From Nipponacmea schrenckii (Eukaryota; Mollusca; Gastropoda; Lottiidae), in assembly GCA_030562195.1 (NCBI GenBank), contig CM060202.1:34090599-34154598 (forward strand): DNA of 64,000 bases, written 5' to 3'. Of the stretch, positions 61,555 through 64,000 are shown in pieces (the first letter of the stretch is position 1; every line of letters begins with the position of its first letter). Under the pieces are notes generated by a model. That model made no database searches. It was not told the DNA's origin and saw only the letters and a list, made by a program, of their open reading frames with translations. A program made the translations under genes and the position numbers.

Positions 61555-62899
61555 AAGCCTTTGTTCAAAATATCTGACTTTCTGGTATAAAATGGCCAAA
61601 GCATCGAGGTACCTGTGTGCAAAGTACTTTTTTGAAAAACGTTATTTCCTACAGACGTAAAGCGCTGACCGATATAAATGGTAAATGGGAAGTTTACCCG
61701 GATGTGCCACGCCCATCTCATTTTTTTGGCGTAGGTCTAATCACATTCACAATGTATATGCACGGTACAAATTTGAAGCATGTACATCTAATAGATCACG
61801 AGATATACACACATACATTTCTAAAAAACTTCAATACGGCAAAATGTACTTTTATTTTCAAAAATCAAAAATTTCAATTTTCATTTTACAAACTTTTGTT
61901 ATATATCGTTGGAAAGAAGACAAAAAGCGCCTTAAGAATCTGAAAAAATTAACACTCTAAATTAATTAGGTCACGCTCTAGAGCAGCCCAAAGTTGCGAA
62001 TTTTGCTGTTTTCGGGCAGCTATAAAACCGGAAGTAGACGTCGGAGGTCAAAGGTCAAAGTATCAACTGATAGCCAAGGTCAATGACCTTTGACCTACTA
62101 AAGGTCATGGTCACCAAAGGTCAAGGTCACGAGAAATAAGCCCCCGAACTTCGAAAAAAATTCAACCGGATGTTGCAAAAAAGCAAAAGCAAAATTCAAA
62201 AATCGATTTCCAACATTTTGATCGCAATCGACTAAGCTTTCCAGAAATATAAACATCACACAAATCGCTCTTACCGTAGAGGCCCCATTTTGAGTTTTAC
62301 AAAAAAGTGACATTTCAAGATGGCGGCTAATGTTTCACTTCCGGTCCGGATTTTTTCTGCTTCATTTTTTTGTCTTCCAATTTAATTAGGATTGACATAA
62401 ATTTTGTTGCGATACATCAATTACAGCACAAGTAGGTCAACCGGAAGTTTAAACCCGTTTTACGCTGAAACCGGAAATGAAGCAAAAATTCTGACTCTGC
62501 CAATGTTTTCATATTCGTGACACTTGAAGGCACCCAAATTTTCAGATCAATCGGTCTTAAAATAGCAAAGTTGCAAAAATGTGCAAAATACGGCAAAAAA
62601 ATGTGTGCTATGAAATTTCGAATTTCGAATTTTTTTAATTGCTATTTTGTTGGAAATTATTTCAAGTTTCTAAAAATGCAAACCCGAAGAAAATCGATCA
62701 ATAATTGCGACTTCTAGAGCCACTGACCGACTTTTTAGGCATGTTGCAACGCAGCACTTATGGTTTTGCAAAAATGTTCCAATTTATATTTAATAGAAAC
62801 GTCGCCACAACAGAAGGTTTAGAGAAGTTGTGAAATTGCTGCAACTATTGCAGCCTAGGCTGTGTGAGGTGTGTAAATTTCGAAAAAAAAAAAAAAAAA

Positions 62900-64000
62900 C
62901 TAGAGCCACACGTGGCACAGAGTGGGACTTTGCTAACGTCGCAAATTGCAACAAACAGACAGAAACATCTGATTTTCTGGGATAAACTGGCCAAAGCAAT
63001 AAGGTATCTGTGTGCAAGGTAATTTTAAAAAAAAACTTATTTCCTACAAACGTAATACGCTGACCCATATATATGGAAAACTAAAAATTTATCCGGATGT
63101 GCCACGCCCATCTAATTCTTTTCAGCGTGAATCTAATCACATTCAAAATGTATATTCACAGTACAAATTTGAAGTTTGTACATCCAATAGATCGCGAGAT
63201 ATACACACATGCATTTAAAAAAAACGTAAATACGGCAAATTGTACTTTTATTTTCAAAAATCAAAAATTTCAATTTTCATTTTAAAAACTTTTGTTATAG
63301 ATCGTTGGAAAGAGGACAAAAAACAATCTAAGAATCTAAAAAAATTAACACTCTAAATTAATTAGGTCACGCTCTAGAGCAGTCCAAAGTTGCGAATTTT
63401 GCTGTTTTCGGGCAGCTATAAAACCGGAAGTTGACGTCAGAGGTCAAAGATCAAAGTATCAACTGATAGCCAAGGTCAATGACCTTTGACCTACCAAAGG
63501 TCAAAGTCACCAAAGGTCAAGGTCACGAGAAATAAGCCTCCAAACTTTGAAAAAATTCAACCGGATGTTGCAAAAATGCAAAAGCAAAATTCAAAAATCG
63601 GCTCCCACAGTTTTTTTCGTAATCGACTGAAGCTACAAGAAATGTAAACATCACGGAAATTAGACATAACCCTGAGGCCCCATTTTGAGTTTTACTAAAA
63701 AGTAACATTTCAAGATGGCGGCCAAAGTTTCACTTCCGGTTCGGATTTTTTCTTCTTCGTTTTTTTCTTTTCTAATTTAATTAAGATTGACATAAATTTT
63801 GTTGCGATACATCAATTACAGCACAAGTAGGTCAACCGGAAGTTTAAACCCGTTTTACGTTGAAACCGGAAATGAAGCTAAAATTTTGACTCTGCCAATG
63901 TTTTTAGATTCATGACACTTGAAGGCACCCAAATTTTCAGATCAATCGGTCTTAAAATAGCAAAGTTGCAAAAAAGTGCAAAATACGGCAAAAAAATGTG
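62900..64000 (+). mobile_element. Family V unit 6 (cut by window end)
   Basis: Head CTAGAGCCACACGTGGCACAG. Only one internal repeat was recognised (its start near 62940), with IR1 at 63473-63485 and AAGATGGCGGCC at ~63713. It continues past the window. Confidence 0.8.

Larger units (their letters stand above)
60032..62899 (+). mobile_element. Family V unit 5, interrupted by ~1.4 kb of unrelated sequence
   Basis: Head CTAGAGCCACATGTGGCACAG with GTGGGACTTTGC. V similarity is lost after about 60088 and resumes at about 61555, so most of the first internal repeat is replaced. The remainder follows the V body with IR1 at 62077-62089 and AAGATGGCGGCT at ~62317. It ends in poly(A) without a hairpin. 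Confidence 0.75.

Overview
This is a window of AT-rich animal nuclear DNA. It has spliced genes with GT-AG introns, AATAAA polyadenylation signals, two 500-N scaffold gaps and a very high transposable-element load. A bivalve mollusc (or close lophotrochozoan) is the best guess. The window carries 'pearl'-like elements (TCCG microsatellite plus tandem ~160 bp core repeats, known from bivalves) and a fragment of a macrophage-expressed-gene-1 (MPEG1/perforin-2) gene, a family expanded in bivalves. The taxon is inferred; there is no direct marker. All assignments come from reading the sequence; no searches were run.

Layout. (1) 1-13.5 kb: the ribosomal protein eS4 gene (RPS4, plus strand). Five exons are visible at 5603-12238; the first ~27 codons are missing and probably lie upstream of the window. 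Three RPS4 introns each carry a ~127-nt homologous unit with H/ACA snoRNA features. The rest of the introns and upstream sequence is pearl-like repeats, two TTAA-flanked elements in inverted orientation (52-1074 and 4240-5117) and a third TTAA-flanked element with 22-bp perfect inverted ends (9089-10101). (2) 13.5-19 kb: the 5' part of a CUEDC2-like gene. It has a start-codon exon at 15033-15134 and an exon ending at 18800. The second exon's acceptor and first codons are repeated in a 60-bp in-frame tandem array. Its intron holds three minus-strand repeat units. (3) 19.5-64 kb: no intact gene recognised. It is a plus-strand, head-to-tail mosaic of non-autonomous elements, 1.0-2.9 kb each, belonging to at least five related families (called V, W, X, Z and T here; Y is a related unit). 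Most units end in a poly(A) run, with or without a terminal hairpin, and are joined through the hexamer ACTAGA. A decayed LINE reverse-transcriptase tail, the MPEG1 pseudogene fragment, an unidentified small reading frame and a foldback element are embedded in it.

Most notable points. The intronic H/ACA-like RNAs in RPS4 and the splice-site-containing in-frame repeat in CUEDC2 are the clearest gene-level observations. In the array, each main family repeats a 9-11 bp subterminal 5' motif in the stem of its 3' hairpin. These hairpin tails can be stacked and swapped between families, an architecture closest to Helitron/Helentron-type elements, although the 5' ends are not canonical. The bodies share a module rich in exact matches to metazoan transcription-factor motifs: CCGGAAGT, AAGATGGCGGC, TCACGTGA, TGACGTCA, and a perfect AGGTCA-A-TGACCT palindrome in family V.
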